From JBNJFY01 sp051747265 (GTDB taxonomy: Bacteria > Bacteroidota > Rhodothermia > Balneolales > Balneolaceae), in contig JBNJFY010000010.1 in assembly GCA_051747265.1 (NCBI GenBank), forward strand, positions 1-64,000: a stretch of 64,000 nucleotides of DNA, written 5' to 3'. Under the pieces are notes generated by a model. The model did no database searches and was not told the DNA's origin. It worked only from the letters and a program-made list of their open reading frames with translations. The number at the start of each line of letters is the position of its first letter. Within the stretch, counting starts at the first letter, position 1. Below, piece by piece: positions 27,955 to 36,506 of the stretch. Both the position numbers and the translations under genes were made by a program.

Positions 27955-28206
27955 TTATTTTTCGCGGTAAAAGAAAACCCGCTCATTTCGGGAATCCTTT
28001 CCACTTCTGATTTTAACCCCATGTTCGCGATTGTAGTTATACACTACATTGCGCATAGCGGTAAGTTGTTTTTCATTTTTATATCCCACTTCTAAGGCGT
28101 CACCATCAGGTTCTAATTGTTCCAACCGATCGATCAGATCTTTATAACGGGAAGAGCTCTTTCGAGAAGTACTGACTTCAGATCGTGGTACAAATTTTAA
28201 ATCCAT
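27955..28206 (-). CDS. small protein of unknown function
   Basis: An 83-residue protein beginning MDLKFVPRSEVSTSRKSSSR. It is basic at both ends with an acidic centre (RLEQLEPDGDALEV), then a helical segment and the closing motif SGKDSRNERVFFYREK. No signal peptide, membrane helix or zinc motif. I do not recognise it; the last 30 residues look like a small nucleic-acid-binding winged region, but this is a guess. It lies 94 bases after the MoxR gene on the same strand and before a terminator. Confidence 0.6.
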   Translation of the reverse strand: MDLKFVPRSEVSTSRKSSSRYKDLIDRLEQLEPDGDALEVGYKNEKQLTAMRNVVYNYNREHGVKIRSGKDSRNERVFFYREK

Positions 28207-28300
28207 AGAGCGCTCCTATGATTACTAACGAGAAATAACGATAAGTATATGTAATTAAGTTGTTTGATAGGAGTCTGTCAATTTATTATAAAATTAAAAT

Positions 28301-29302
28301 TTAAGGTACCTGAATTGTACTCAGAATCTTATCTATGATGTCATCTGTACTAATATTTTCCGCTTCAGCCTCAAAGGTTGGAATAATGCGGTGACGCATC
28401 ACGTCACGAGCCAACAGGCGAACATCTTCTGGGGTTACGTACGCTCGGTGTTGCATAAAGGCATGAGCTCGGGCAGCGAGATTCAGGTTAATGGTCGCGC
28501 GTGGCGATGCCCCGAAGCTGATCAGATCATCAATATCAGCAAGATCATATTGTTCCGGTTTGCGGGTAGCGAATACCAGATCGATGATATAGCGCTCTAC
28601 TTTTTCATCAATATAAATTTCGTTCACTGTTTTACGGGCATTGAGAATTTTCTCGGGCGTGATAATCGGATTTAACGATGGGCGTTTCCCCGTCTGGGCC
28701 ATTCGGCGCATAATTTCCAACTCCTCCTGCTCGCTCGGATAATCGATATGAATTTTTAACATAAATCGATCCACTTGAGCTTCAGGCAGGGGATAGGTGC
28801 CTTCCTGTTCCACCGGGTTCTGAGTAGCCAGTACCAAAAAGGGTTCTTCCAGCTCGTAAGTAGTATCGCCAATAGTGACCTGCATCTCCTGCATCGATTC
28901 CAGCAGCGCACTTTGCACCTTGGCCGGAGATCGGTTAATCTCATCTGCCAAAATAATGTTGGCAAAGATGGGCCCTTTTTTAACGATGAATTCCGCTTCT
29001 TTTTGATTGTAGATCAACGTCCCCAACAGATCAGCAGGGAGAAGATCCGGCGTAAACTGGATCCGCTGGAACTTAGTGCTGATCACTTTAGCCAGGGAAG
29101 AAACAGTTAATGTTTTGGCCAGGCCGGGAACGCCTTCCAGCAATACGTGGCCATCAGCCAGTAAGCCTACCATCAAGCGTTCGATCATATATTTCTGACC
29201 TACGATCACTTTGGCCAGCTCATTATACACGTCATCAATAAATGCGCTGTCTCGTTCTATCCTCTCGGTCAGCGCTTGCATGTCAAAATCATTCTGCTGC
29301 AT
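28301..29302 (-). CDS. MoxR-family AAA+ ATPase
   Basis: A 333-residue AAA+ ATPase. Walker A GVPGLAKT is at about 58-65, Walker B IILADEINR at about 115-123, sensor 1 LATQNPVEQEG at about 158-168, and the lid domain completes the protein. MoxR proteins act as chaperone-like ATPases that insert cofactors or activate von Willebrand factor A partners. No vWA or DUF58 gene is in the neighbourhood as far as the window shows, which is unusual; only the 83-aa gene lies downstream. Confidence 0.92.
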   Translation of the reverse strand: MQQNDFDMQALTERIERDSAFIDDVYNELAKVIVGQKYMIERLMVGLLADGHVLLEGVPGLAKTLTVSSLAKVISTKFQRIQFTPDLLPADLLGTLIYNQKEAEFIVKKGPIFANIILADEINRSPAKVQSALLESMQEMQVTIGDTTYELEEPFLVLATQNPVEQEGTYPLPEAQVDRFMLKIHIDYPSEQEELEIMRRMAQTGKRPSLNPIITPEKILNARKTVNEIYIDEKVERYIIDLVFATRKPEQYDLADIDDLISFGASPRATINLNLAARAHAFMQHRAYVTPEDVRLLARDVMRHRIIPTFEAEAENISTDDIIDKILSTIQVP

Positions 29303-29365
29303 GGTAATTGGTTCTAAATTGAATTAGAAAATGAATCGCTTCTGTTTATCTTCTGTGCCAACATA

Positions 29366-29373
29366 CAAATGTA
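29366..29373 (-). promoter_or_regulatory. possible -7 element for the MoxR gene
   Basis: Minus-strand TACATTTG matches TAnnTTTG exactly, 64 bases upstream of the start codon. No good -33 TTTG is at the expected distance. Confidence 0.4.
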
Positions 29374-29386
29374 GAAGAAATATTAC

Positions 29387-30205
29387 ATGGATCTGTTTGA
29401 TTCGTTTTTACTAGGACTATTACAAGGGTTGACGGAATTCTTGCCTATCAGTAGCTCGGGGCATTTAGTGTTGGGTCGAACGTTTCTGGGGCAGGATCTG
29501 GCCCAAGGGATTACGTTTGAGGTTGTCGTACATTTTGGGACTCTGTGCAGCATTGCCGTGTATTACTGGGATGAAATAAAGGATTTGCTATCGGCCACCG
29601 GACGCGTAATTAAAGCTCCCGGAACACTAGAACAACATAAAAAGGATCCCCAAGTTTTGCTGGTCGGTTACATCCTGATCAGTATGATTCCCGCCATGGT
29701 GATTGGTCTGTTGTTTGAGGATTGGTTGGAAGAACATCTGCTCAATCCGTTCTCGGTGTCCATCATGCTTATCGTTACGGGAACCATTTTATTTGGTACC
29801 AAGTATGCGCCCGATGGACAGAAATCGGTTGATGGGAAGCGGGGTTTCTTGATGGGGTTGGCGCAGGCCTTTGCCATTTTACCCGGGGTTAGTCGATCCG
29901 GTTCCACGATCTCTATGGGATTATATTTGGGCATGAAGCGCGATGATGTAGCCAATTTTTCATTTCTAATGGTCATCCCGGTGATCGGTGGAGCCATGTT
30001 GCTCAAAGTAATAGAATTAATCGAAATGGGCATCGATGCAGATGGCTTGATGATATTAATCATTGGGTTCGCTACCGCCTTTGTTTCCGGATATCTGGCG
30101 CTGAAGTATTTAATCATCATTTTACGCAGCCGCGGTATCGATCCATTTGCATGGTATTGTTGGTTGGTAGGTTTGGCTGGATTGTATTATTTTTCCGCCG
30201 TCTGA
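29387..30205 (+). CDS. uppP: undecaprenyl-diphosphatase (BacA/UppP)
   Basis: A 272-residue integral membrane enzyme that dephosphorylates undecaprenyl pyrophosphate, recycling the lipid carrier for peptidoglycan and other glycans; it also confers bacitracin tolerance. The two signature motifs are GLTEFLPISSSGHL at about 14-27 and PGVSRSGST at about 165-173. About seven to eight helices; normal length. nuoJ follows after 76 bases with no terminator, so some read-through is likely. Confidence 0.95.
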   Translation: MDLFDSFLLGLLQGLTEFLPISSSGHLVLGRTFLGQDLAQGITFEVVVHFGTLCSIAVYYWDEIKDLLSATGRVIKAPGTLEQHKKDPQVLLVGYILISMIPAMVIGLLFEDWLEEHLLNPFSVSIMLIVTGTILFGTKYAPDGQKSVDGKRGFLMGLAQAFAILPGVSRSGSTISMGLYLGMKRDDVANFSFLMVIPVIGGAMLLKVIELIEMGIDADGLMILIIGFATAFVSGYLALKYLIIILRSRGIDPFAWYCWLVGLAGLYYFSAV

Positions 30206-30281
30206 AAATTACCGGGTTGTTGTTGAAGCCGGTGTTCAAAATGAATAAGTTCTGAGCCCTTACAGGAATCAATAAAAAGGC

Positions 30282-30797
30282 ATGGTTACCTATCTATTTA
30301 TATTCTTTTCAGTATTAGCCATTGCGGCTGCTCTGGCAATGGTATTGAACAAAAATACCGTGAACAGCGCGTTGTTTTTGGTCATTAACATGGTTTCAAT
30401 TGCTGGCATCTATCTGTTGCTGGAAGCTCAATTTCTGGCTGTCATTCAGATTATTGTCTATGCCGGAGCCATAATGGTGCTCTTCTTATTCGTGATCATG
30501 TTATTGAATCTGGAAAAAGAGAAAAGCCTGTTTGATCAACTGCGTCTCAAATATTTTGTGGCCTTCTTTTTATCCGTGATTGTACTTTCTCAAATCCTGT
30601 ATGCGCTGGGCGGTTGGACAGACACACTGCCCACGATTTCTGAGAACATGGCTCAAGCCGGAACCATTGAGGCCTTGGGCAATGTCCTTTACACAGATTA
30701 TCTACTTCCCTTTGAAATTACCGCAATCCTGTTAACCGCTGCTGTAGTGGGTGCCTTGGTGATTGCACAACAAAAAATCGTTTCCAACAATGATTGA
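30282..30797 (+). CDS. nuoJ: NADH-quinone oxidoreductase subunit J
   Basis: A 171-residue, five-helix membrane-arm subunit of complex I. The family stretch YAGAIMVLFLFVIMLLN (about 58-74) is clear, followed by a hydrophilic loop and a last helix. The stop codon overlaps the start of nuoK by 8 bases, so the two are translationally coupled. The genes for the hydrophilic arm (nuoA-I) are not in the window. Confidence 0.94.
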   Translation: MVTYLFIFFSVLAIAAALAMVLNKNTVNSALFLVINMVSIAGIYLLLEAQFLAVIQIIVYAGAIMVLFLFVIMLLNLEKEKSLFDQLRLKYFVAFFLSVIVLSQILYALGGWTDTLPTISENMAQAGTIEALGNVLYTDYLLPFEITAILLTAAVVGALVIAQQKIVSNND

Positions 30798-31092
30798 TAT
30801 TAACTGGCCTTTGGCGCTGAGCTCTGTCTTGTTCATCATTGGTATGTTCGGCGTACTGACTCGACGAAACGCGATTGTGATATTTATGTGTGTAGAGCTG
30901 ATGCTCAATGCGGTCAATTTATCACTGGTGGGCTTCAGCAGCTACTTTGGTAATGTGGATGGGCAGATGTTGGTCTTTTTCGCTTTAGCCGTCGCGGCCG
31001 CCGAAGCTGTGGTGGGATTGGCGATCATTATCGCCATATTCCGAAATAACTTGACTGTGGATATCAGCAAAATCAATCTGCTGCGCTGGTAA
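30790..31092 (+). CDS. nuoK: NADH-quinone oxidoreductase subunit K
   Basis: A 100-residue, three-helix complex I subunit. I place the start at the ATG at 30790, inside the end of nuoJ; this gives the usual family length. The conserved glutamates are in CVELMLNAVNL and AAAEAVVGLAII, both on the proton path. It is the last gene before a terminator, so the nuoJK pair ends here. Confidence 0.95.
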   Translation: MIDINWPLALSSVLFIIGMFGVLTRRNAIVIFMCVELMLNAVNLSLVGFSSYFGNVDGQMLVFFALAVAAAEAVVGLAIIIAIFRNNLTVDISKINLLRW

Positions 31093-31118
31093 ACCAAAAG
31101 CGGTGCTAATAAATTGAC

Positions 31119-31153
31119 AAGGTCGTGTTCGTACATCGGATACGACCTTTTTT
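31119..31153 (+). terminator. rho-independent terminator of nuoJK
   Basis: AAGGTCGT (31119-31126) pairs with ACGACCTT (31142-31149) followed by six Ts. This separates nuoJK from the nuoLMN group. Confidence 0.85.
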
Positions 31154-31922
31154 ATATCTCTGACCTTCCTATTTCTTCTATTATTTGGTTTTTCCTTTTG
31201 CATGAATCGCCACCGACCAGGCTTCAATAGCACCATCCATATATGATCCACTCATAACTGATTTTTAAGTTGCTACCAAGCTGCTAGTAAACATGATTTC
31301 TTCACCTCTTCGGCAATTGTAAACAGGTAATTGTCCCGCATTCGATATTCTTTCATGTGGGCTCTTCCATACGTTTCGAATTATCTTCTTTTACGTTATC
31401 GATAACCATTTTGCGCAAATTAGGTATGATAACCATGCAACTTAAAACCCAATGAAGAATTGCTATGTACAAAACATGGAACACGTTGCAGCAACCCCCA
31501 GCTTATCTTGTGGGTTGATAATTCTTACTATAACTAGCTCTGGCAGATTAGGTTTTGAGGGAAGAGTCCTACTATGATATCCTTAGTCCCAGGATGGAAG
31601 TGATACTGTCCCAGTAGTTTATCAATAACTTGGAGGGAGCTTTGCAAAACTACCTGTCATTGCGAACGAAGTGCGGCAATCCCCGGATTGGATTGTATAA
31701 ATGACGATTGCTTCTACATTTTGCCCAGACAAAATAAATTTTGAAAGGTTTTGTAAAGCCCTCTTGGATATAGATTTGAGCCGGAGATAATCGCTACATT
31801 TTATTTAAGACAAATTGCTCTTAAATAGTTATATTGTGTGCAGCTCTAGACAAGATGGATTGATGTGATCCCGTAGCATACAACGCATTAATCTAGATAA
31901 ATCAATTTTGGATTCAATTAAT
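31154..31922. other. long non-coding gap
   Basis: No gene found. A short CATTGCGAACGAAGTGCGGC motif with AATCCCC at about 31657-31685 resembles a dispersed intergenic repeat of many bacteria. The sequence is AT-richer than its surroundings. The promoter of the Fe-S repair gene should lie in its last 150 bases; partial -7 matches (TACATTTT at 31794, TTATATTG) occur but no clear NO-responsive site. Confidence 0.5.
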
Positions 31923-32654
31923 ATGAAAACTACGAACATCCCCAACATAGATATCGAACAGACAACGATTGGTGAACTGGTGGCCCAAAACTACCATTCG
32001 GCTGGCGTTTTCAAGCAGTACGGACTCGATTTTTGCTGTGGTGGTGGACGCACTATTTCCAAGGCCTGCGAAACAAAAGGGATCAGCGTTGATGAATTAC
32101 TTGACGACTTGAATGAAATCGCTTGGAGTGAGTCTGATTCCAGCCAACAGTTTCAGGCCTGGGATCCCGCACATTTGATCGATCACATCATGGATACGCA
32201 CCACCGCTATGTGCGCCAGAAAACCGAAGAAATTACCGCGTATGCCGCAAAAGTGGCTCGCGTTCATGGAGAACGACACCCCGAGAACAAAGAGATCTAT
32301 TTAACCTTCGCTAAGCTATCGCAAGAGCTGTTGAATCATCTATCTGATGAAGAAAAGACGGTGTTTCCGTTGATCAAATCTGTTTATAAGAAGCGCATGA
32401 AGGGCGAGGAAGTAACCGCCAAAGAGTGTGTGGAGTTAAAGAGACAGTTGCAACTGATGGTAGGTGATCATCAAGAGGCTGGTGATGAAATGGCCTACCT
32501 CCGTTCAGTAAGCAACGAGTTTACTCCACCCCAAGACGCTTGTACTACCTATCGCATTCTCTATCAAAACCTGGCTGATTTTGAGGAAGATCTGCATCAA
32601 CACGTACATCTGGAAAACAATATACTTTTTAAGAAGGCACATGAATTGATTTAA
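31923..32654 (+). CDS. ric: iron-sulfur cluster repair di-iron protein (RIC/YtfE/ScdA family)
   Basis: A 243-residue protein that repairs Fe-S clusters damaged by nitric oxide or peroxide. The start is the ATG at 31923; a TTG five codons upstream is also in frame. The N-terminal ScdA domain has GLDFCCGGG at 34-42. The C-terminal hemerythrin-like domain has the iron ligands in DHIMDTHHRY, HLSDEEKTVFP, GDHQEAGDE and HVHLENNILF. Typical length. It stands alone between a gap and a shared terminator, and it splits the complex I genes, which may be chance. Confidence 0.93.
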   Translation: MKTTNIPNIDIEQTTIGELVAQNYHSAGVFKQYGLDFCCGGGRTISKACETKGISVDELLDDLNEIAWSESDSSQQFQAWDPAHLIDHIMDTHHRYVRQKTEEITAYAAKVARVHGERHPENKEIYLTFAKLSQELLNHLSDEEKTVFPLIKSVYKKRMKGEEVTAKECVELKRQLQLMVGDHQEAGDEMAYLRSVSNEFTPPQDACTTYRILYQNLADFEEDLHQHVHLENNILFKKAHELI

Positions 32655-32680
32655 GCCTGATTTGCCTTAGCGAGATAAAA

Positions 32681-32715
32681 AAAGCCGCGCCGGAAATAAA
32701 TCCGGCGGGGCTTTT
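32681..32715. terminator. bidirectional terminator between ric and the antiporter
   Basis: AAAGCCGCGCCGGA pairs with TCCGGCGGGGCTTT, one mismatch, with A-runs on the left and T-runs on the right. The two genes converge here. Confidence 0.8.
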
Positions 32716-32736
32716 AAAATGGTTTCATCAGTACGA

Positions 32737-34176
32737 TCAAATAAATAGATAGGTAACAATCAGATAAATCGGAGCTAAAATTCCGAAGGACCACAACAGG
32801 TACCCACCGAAGCTCGGCATATCAACGCCTGATGTTTCAGCAATAGATTTAACCATGAAGTTGGGAGCGTTACCAATGTAGGTCATGGCACCGAAGAATA
32901 CCGCACCAGCGGAGATTGCTAATAATGTGGTAGCCAAATCGGTCATTAAAATCGCGGCGTCACCACCGGCTGCATTAAAGAAGACCAAATACGTTGGTGC
33001 GTTATCCAGGAAGGAAGAAAGCAGGCCGGTTACCCAGAAAAACATGGCATCATTGGGTTCGCCGCCGGAAAACACCAGGTCATTTACAAACTGCAGAGAT
33101 CCAGCCCCTTCTTTACCGGCTTTCAGCATAGCAATAGGAGCGATGATGGTAATGAAAATACCCGCGAAGAGTTTGCCCACTTCTTCGATGGGGAACCAGG
33201 TAAAGCCGTTTGCAGCACGGCTCTGTTTGGAAGTAAACTGCCAGCTAAGAGCTGAAAGGATAAGTAAGAATACATCCCGCACAATGAAGGATAGATTGGC
33301 TTCGAAATGATAAACGGGGAAGTGTCCCAAATCCACCATTCCAGAGAATAACACACCTCCAACTACTCCGGCTAATAACAGGAGGTTGAAGCCACCTTCG
33401 ATGCCAAAGGCCTCAGAGCCATCATCCGCTGGTTGTTCACCCGGCTCTTTAGCAATGAGGATCTTGTCAGTAATGTAGTAAATGACCAACAAGATTCCGG
33501 CGACAAATGCCATAGGTGCAAACATATGAGTAGTGGTCCAGAAGAAATCAACACCTTGCAAGAATCCCAGGAAGAGTGGTGGATCACCAAGGGGCGTTAA
33601 AGAACCACCCACGTTGGCAACCAAGAAGATAAAGAAGACCACCATGTGGACCTTATATTTACGCCAGTCATTAGCGCGCAGCATCGGACGAATTAAGAGC
33701 ATGGCCGCTCCGGTAGTCCCCATCCAACTGGCCAGGATAGTACCGATTAATAGCATTAGGGTATTGACCTCGGGAGTACCTTTTAGATATCCGGTGAGCC
33801 GAACACCACCCGATATGGTGTAGAGCGCAAATAACAGAATAATGAACGGTATATACTCCAATACATATACATGCAGCACTTCATAAGCTGTTATGCTAAA
33901 TCCATAGGTCAACAGCATGGGAATGAGAATAGCTAGTGCCCAGAAAAACGATACTTTACCAAAGTGGTGATGCCAAAAATCAGGGGCAAAAAGCGGAAAA
34001 AGGGCAATGGATAGCAGTATGCCGGCAAAAGGAATGGTCCACCATAAGCTGAGTTCTGCACCGTCGATACCAAAGCTATGCGCGCCTTCGGCAGCCAGCG
34101 CTACATTCTGGAAGCCCAGTAATAGTAGTGGAATCAAACCATAACGTAGGAAAGAGCCTAATTTCTTTAACTTCAC
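32737..34176 (-). CDS. sodium:proton antiporter, NhaD/citrate-transporter superfamily
   Basis: A 479-residue membrane protein with an N-terminal signal-like helix and about twelve further helices. The conserved SWMGTTGAAMLLIRP (about 153-167), NVGGSLTPLGDPPLFLGFL (about 187-205) and SSFLDNAPTYLVFF (about 393-406) are typical of the NhaD-like sodium/proton antiporters. It probably exchanges Na+ for H+, which fits a neighbourhood of complex I and would suit a saline habitat, though that is inference. The initiator appears to be GTG. It is transcribed away from nuoL, sharing the 268-base divergent region with it. Confidence 0.88.
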   Translation of the reverse strand: MKLKKLGSFLRYGLIPLLLLGFQNVALAAEGAHSFGIDGAELSLWWTIPFAGILLSIALFPLFAPDFWHHHFGKVSFFWALAILIPMLLTYGFSITAYEVLHVYVLEYIPFIILLFALYTISGGVRLTGYLKGTPEVNTLMLLIGTILASWMGTTGAAMLLIRPMLRANDWRKYKVHMVVFFIFLVANVGGSLTPLGDPPLFLGFLQGVDFFWTTTHMFAPMAFVAGILLVIYYITDKILIAKEPGEQPADDGSEAFGIEGGFNLLLLAGVVGGVLFSGMVDLGHFPVYHFEANLSFIVRDVFLLILSALSWQFTSKQSRAANGFTWFPIEEVGKLFAGIFITIIAPIAMLKAGKEGAGSLQFVNDLVFSGGEPNDAMFFWVTGLLSSFLDNAPTYLVFFNAAGGDAAILMTDLATTLLAISAGAVFFGAMTYIGNAPNFMVKSIAETSGVDMPSFGGYLLWSFGILAPIYLIVTYLFI

Positions 34177-34372
34177 GTGTTCTCCGATTAACTATACAAT
34201 TCTACTTTGTTTCAATTGCTGCCTAAAATAATAGAAGCGATCTTGTTTTGAAACCTAAACGATATAGATCATCGGGCCATAATGATAAAAAAATGTTAAG
34301 TCTGTGAAGTTCAGGGATTTTAAGGTGGGGCTAATTACCCTGAAAAAGTGACAATGAAACAGGCAAACTACC

Positions 34373-34403
34373 TTTGGCATCTGTGAATTTTTAACTACCT
34401 TTG
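34373..34403 (+). promoter_or_regulatory. promoter of nuoL-nuoM-phhB-nuoN
   Basis: TTTG at 34373-34376, a 19-base spacer and TACCTTTG at 34396-34403 match both Bacteroidota -33 and -7 elements exactly. Start codon 42 bases downstream. The -33 is itself part of an overlapping TACCTTTG (34369-34376). The nuoLMN group thus has its own promoter. Confidence 0.75.
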
Positions 34404-34444
34404 TGACGAATTTCCAAACTAGAAAATGATCAATCTAGGAGTTA

Positions 34445-36466
34445 ATGAGTTCCGCCCAGACATTGATTGCGCTCATCATTGCACTCCCGCTAGCGGGATT
34501 TCTGTTCAATGGAACACTTGGTCTGTTCGTTAAACCGTATCAGTCTAAAAAGACGCTGATTGGTACGCTGGCAAACCTTGCGGTATTTGTTCCATTTTTA
34601 ATGGCATTCTATCTATTCCTTAATATGGATGCCGGTTCCGAAGCGGTGACCGTAACCTTTTTTAATTGGCTGGATATCGGCAGTCTGAAAGTCGATTTCG
34701 CCTACCAGATCGATCAGCTGTCTATTTTAATGACCTTGGTAGTGACCGGGGTCGGTTCGCTGATTCATCTTTATTCTATGGGCTACATGGCTCATGATGA
34801 AGGGTATTGGAAGTTTTTTGCCTACCTGAATCTGTTCATCTTCGCCATGCTGAACTTGGTGCTGGCCAACAATATGCTGGTGTTATTCTTGGGCTGGGAA
34901 GGTGTTGGTGTCTGTTCGTACCTGTTGATTGGATTCTGGTACGAAGAAATGAAAAATGCCGATGCCGCCAAGAAGGCCTTTATTTATAACCGAATCGGTG
35001 ACTTCGCCTTCTTGATTGCCATGTTCCTGACCTTCAAAGCGGTAGGAAGCCTTGATTTTGATATTATTCTCAACAATCTGGATGCTTTTCCAGCCCACTA
35101 CAAATTCTGGATTGCTTTCTTGATGTTCGTGGGGGCTACCGGTAAAAGTGCTCAGATTCCTCTCTTTGTTTGGTTGCCGGATGCCATGGCCGGCCCAACC
35201 TCTGTTTCTGCGTTGATTCACGCGGCTACCATGGTTACTTCGGGTATTTATTTAATTTCTCGGATGTCGCCAATGTATGTGATGGCACCGGAAGCCATGT
35301 TGATCGTGGCAGTAATCGGAGCCTTGACCGCCATTGTCGCCGCAACTATTGCGCTTACCCAAAATGATATTAAGCGGGTGTTAGCCTACTCCACAGTATC
35401 ACAGCTTGGATATATGTTCCTGGCATTAGGCGCTGGTGGATTTACCGCTGCCATGTTTCATGTGGTAACTCACGCATTTTTTAAAGCTTGTTTATTCTTG
35501 GGTTCCGGTTCGGTCATTCATGCTATGGAGCATGTCGAACACGGGTTGCACGAAGAAGGCAAGGATGTGCATTTTGATCCGCAGGATATGCGAAATATGG
35601 GGGGATTGAAGAAATATATGCCCTCCACCTACTGGACTTTCATGATTGCCACTGTGGCTATCGCCGGTATTCCGCCTCTGGCTGGATTCTTCTCTAAAGA
35701 TGAGATCTTAGCCATGGCTTTCAATGCGGGCATGGGCGAATTCGCCGGAGCGATGTACACCGCGCTTTGGGTGGTAGGTATCATTACCGCCTTCTTGACC
35801 GCATTTTATATGTTCCGCCTGACGCTGGGAACGTTTCACGGAAGCTTTAAGCTGCCTCAACGTATTAAGGAAGCGGTGGGAGCTGAATCCTATTTGCACG
35901 AAAGCCCGGCATCGATGACCATCCCACTGTGGAGTCTGGCCGGTTTGTCGATCATTGGCGGGTTCTTGGGTGTGCCTAACTTTATTGTGGAAACGTTCAC
36001 GCATGAAGAAGCACACATCAATTTGCTTCATACCTGGTTACACGGACCGGTGGCGGATCTATCCCTTACGCTCAGCCACGGGGTCGAGTGGGTGCTAATG
36101 ATCGTTTCTATTCTGGTAGCTATTTCCGGAGTCTTCGTAGCTTATCGCATGTACGGTGCTGATAATGCGGAGGCCTCTGATAAAAGTCTGCAGGAACGTT
36201 TCGGATATCTATACGGCGTATGGTCGGCCAAGTATAGCTTGGACGAAATTTACGAAGGGTACATTGGGAACCCGATTGTAAGATTTTCCGATCGCGTATT
36301 GGCGGTATTCGATATGCGCATTGTGGATGGATTTGTCAATGCGTTGGCGGGAACCGTCAAGTTATTTGGTAGCCTGTTCCGATATATCCAAACCGGGGTA
36401 ACTAGTAGCTATGCTATGGCCTTGGTTATCGGTGTGGTTATCGTATTGAGTGTCTTAATATTTTAA
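34445..36466 (+). CDS. nuoL: NADH-quinone oxidoreductase subunit L
   Basis: A 673-residue complex I antiporter-like subunit at the distal end of the membrane arm. It has the LVLFLGWEGVGVCSYLLIGFW stretch (about 141-160) and the lysine-bearing proton channel helices (QIPLFVWLPDAMAGPTSVSA at about 235-254). A long C-terminal lateral helix region follows. Length is usual. nuoM begins 40 bases downstream. Confidence 0.96.
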   Translation: MSSAQTLIALIIALPLAGFLFNGTLGLFVKPYQSKKTLIGTLANLAVFVPFLMAFYLFLNMDAGSEAVTVTFFNWLDIGSLKVDFAYQIDQLSILMTLVVTGVGSLIHLYSMGYMAHDEGYWKFFAYLNLFIFAMLNLVLANNMLVLFLGWEGVGVCSYLLIGFWYEEMKNADAAKKAFIYNRIGDFAFLIAMFLTFKAVGSLDFDIILNNLDAFPAHYKFWIAFLMFVGATGKSAQIPLFVWLPDAMAGPTSVSALIHAATMVTSGIYLISRMSPMYVMAPEAMLIVAVIGALTAIVAATIALTQNDIKRVLAYSTVSQLGYMFLALGAGGFTAAMFHVVTHAFFKACLFLGSGSVIHAMEHVEHGLHEEGKDVHFDPQDMRNMGGLKKYMPSTYWTFMIATVAIAGIPPLAGFFSKDEILAMAFNAGMGEFAGAMYTALWVVGIITAFLTAFYMFRLTLGTFHGSFKLPQRIKEAVGAESYLHESPASMTIPLWSLAGLSIIGGFLGVPNFIVETFTHEEAHINLLHTWLHGPVADLSLTLSHGVEWVLMIVSILVAISGVFVAYRMYGADNAEASDKSLQERFGYLYGVWSAKYSLDEIYEGYIGNPIVRFSDRVLAVFDMRIVDGFVNALAGTVKLFGSLFRYIQTGVTSSYAMALVIGVVIVLSVLIF

Positions 36467-36506
36467 CACCAACAGTGAGTTTTTAATCGATTGCTAATCG
36501 CTGTTC

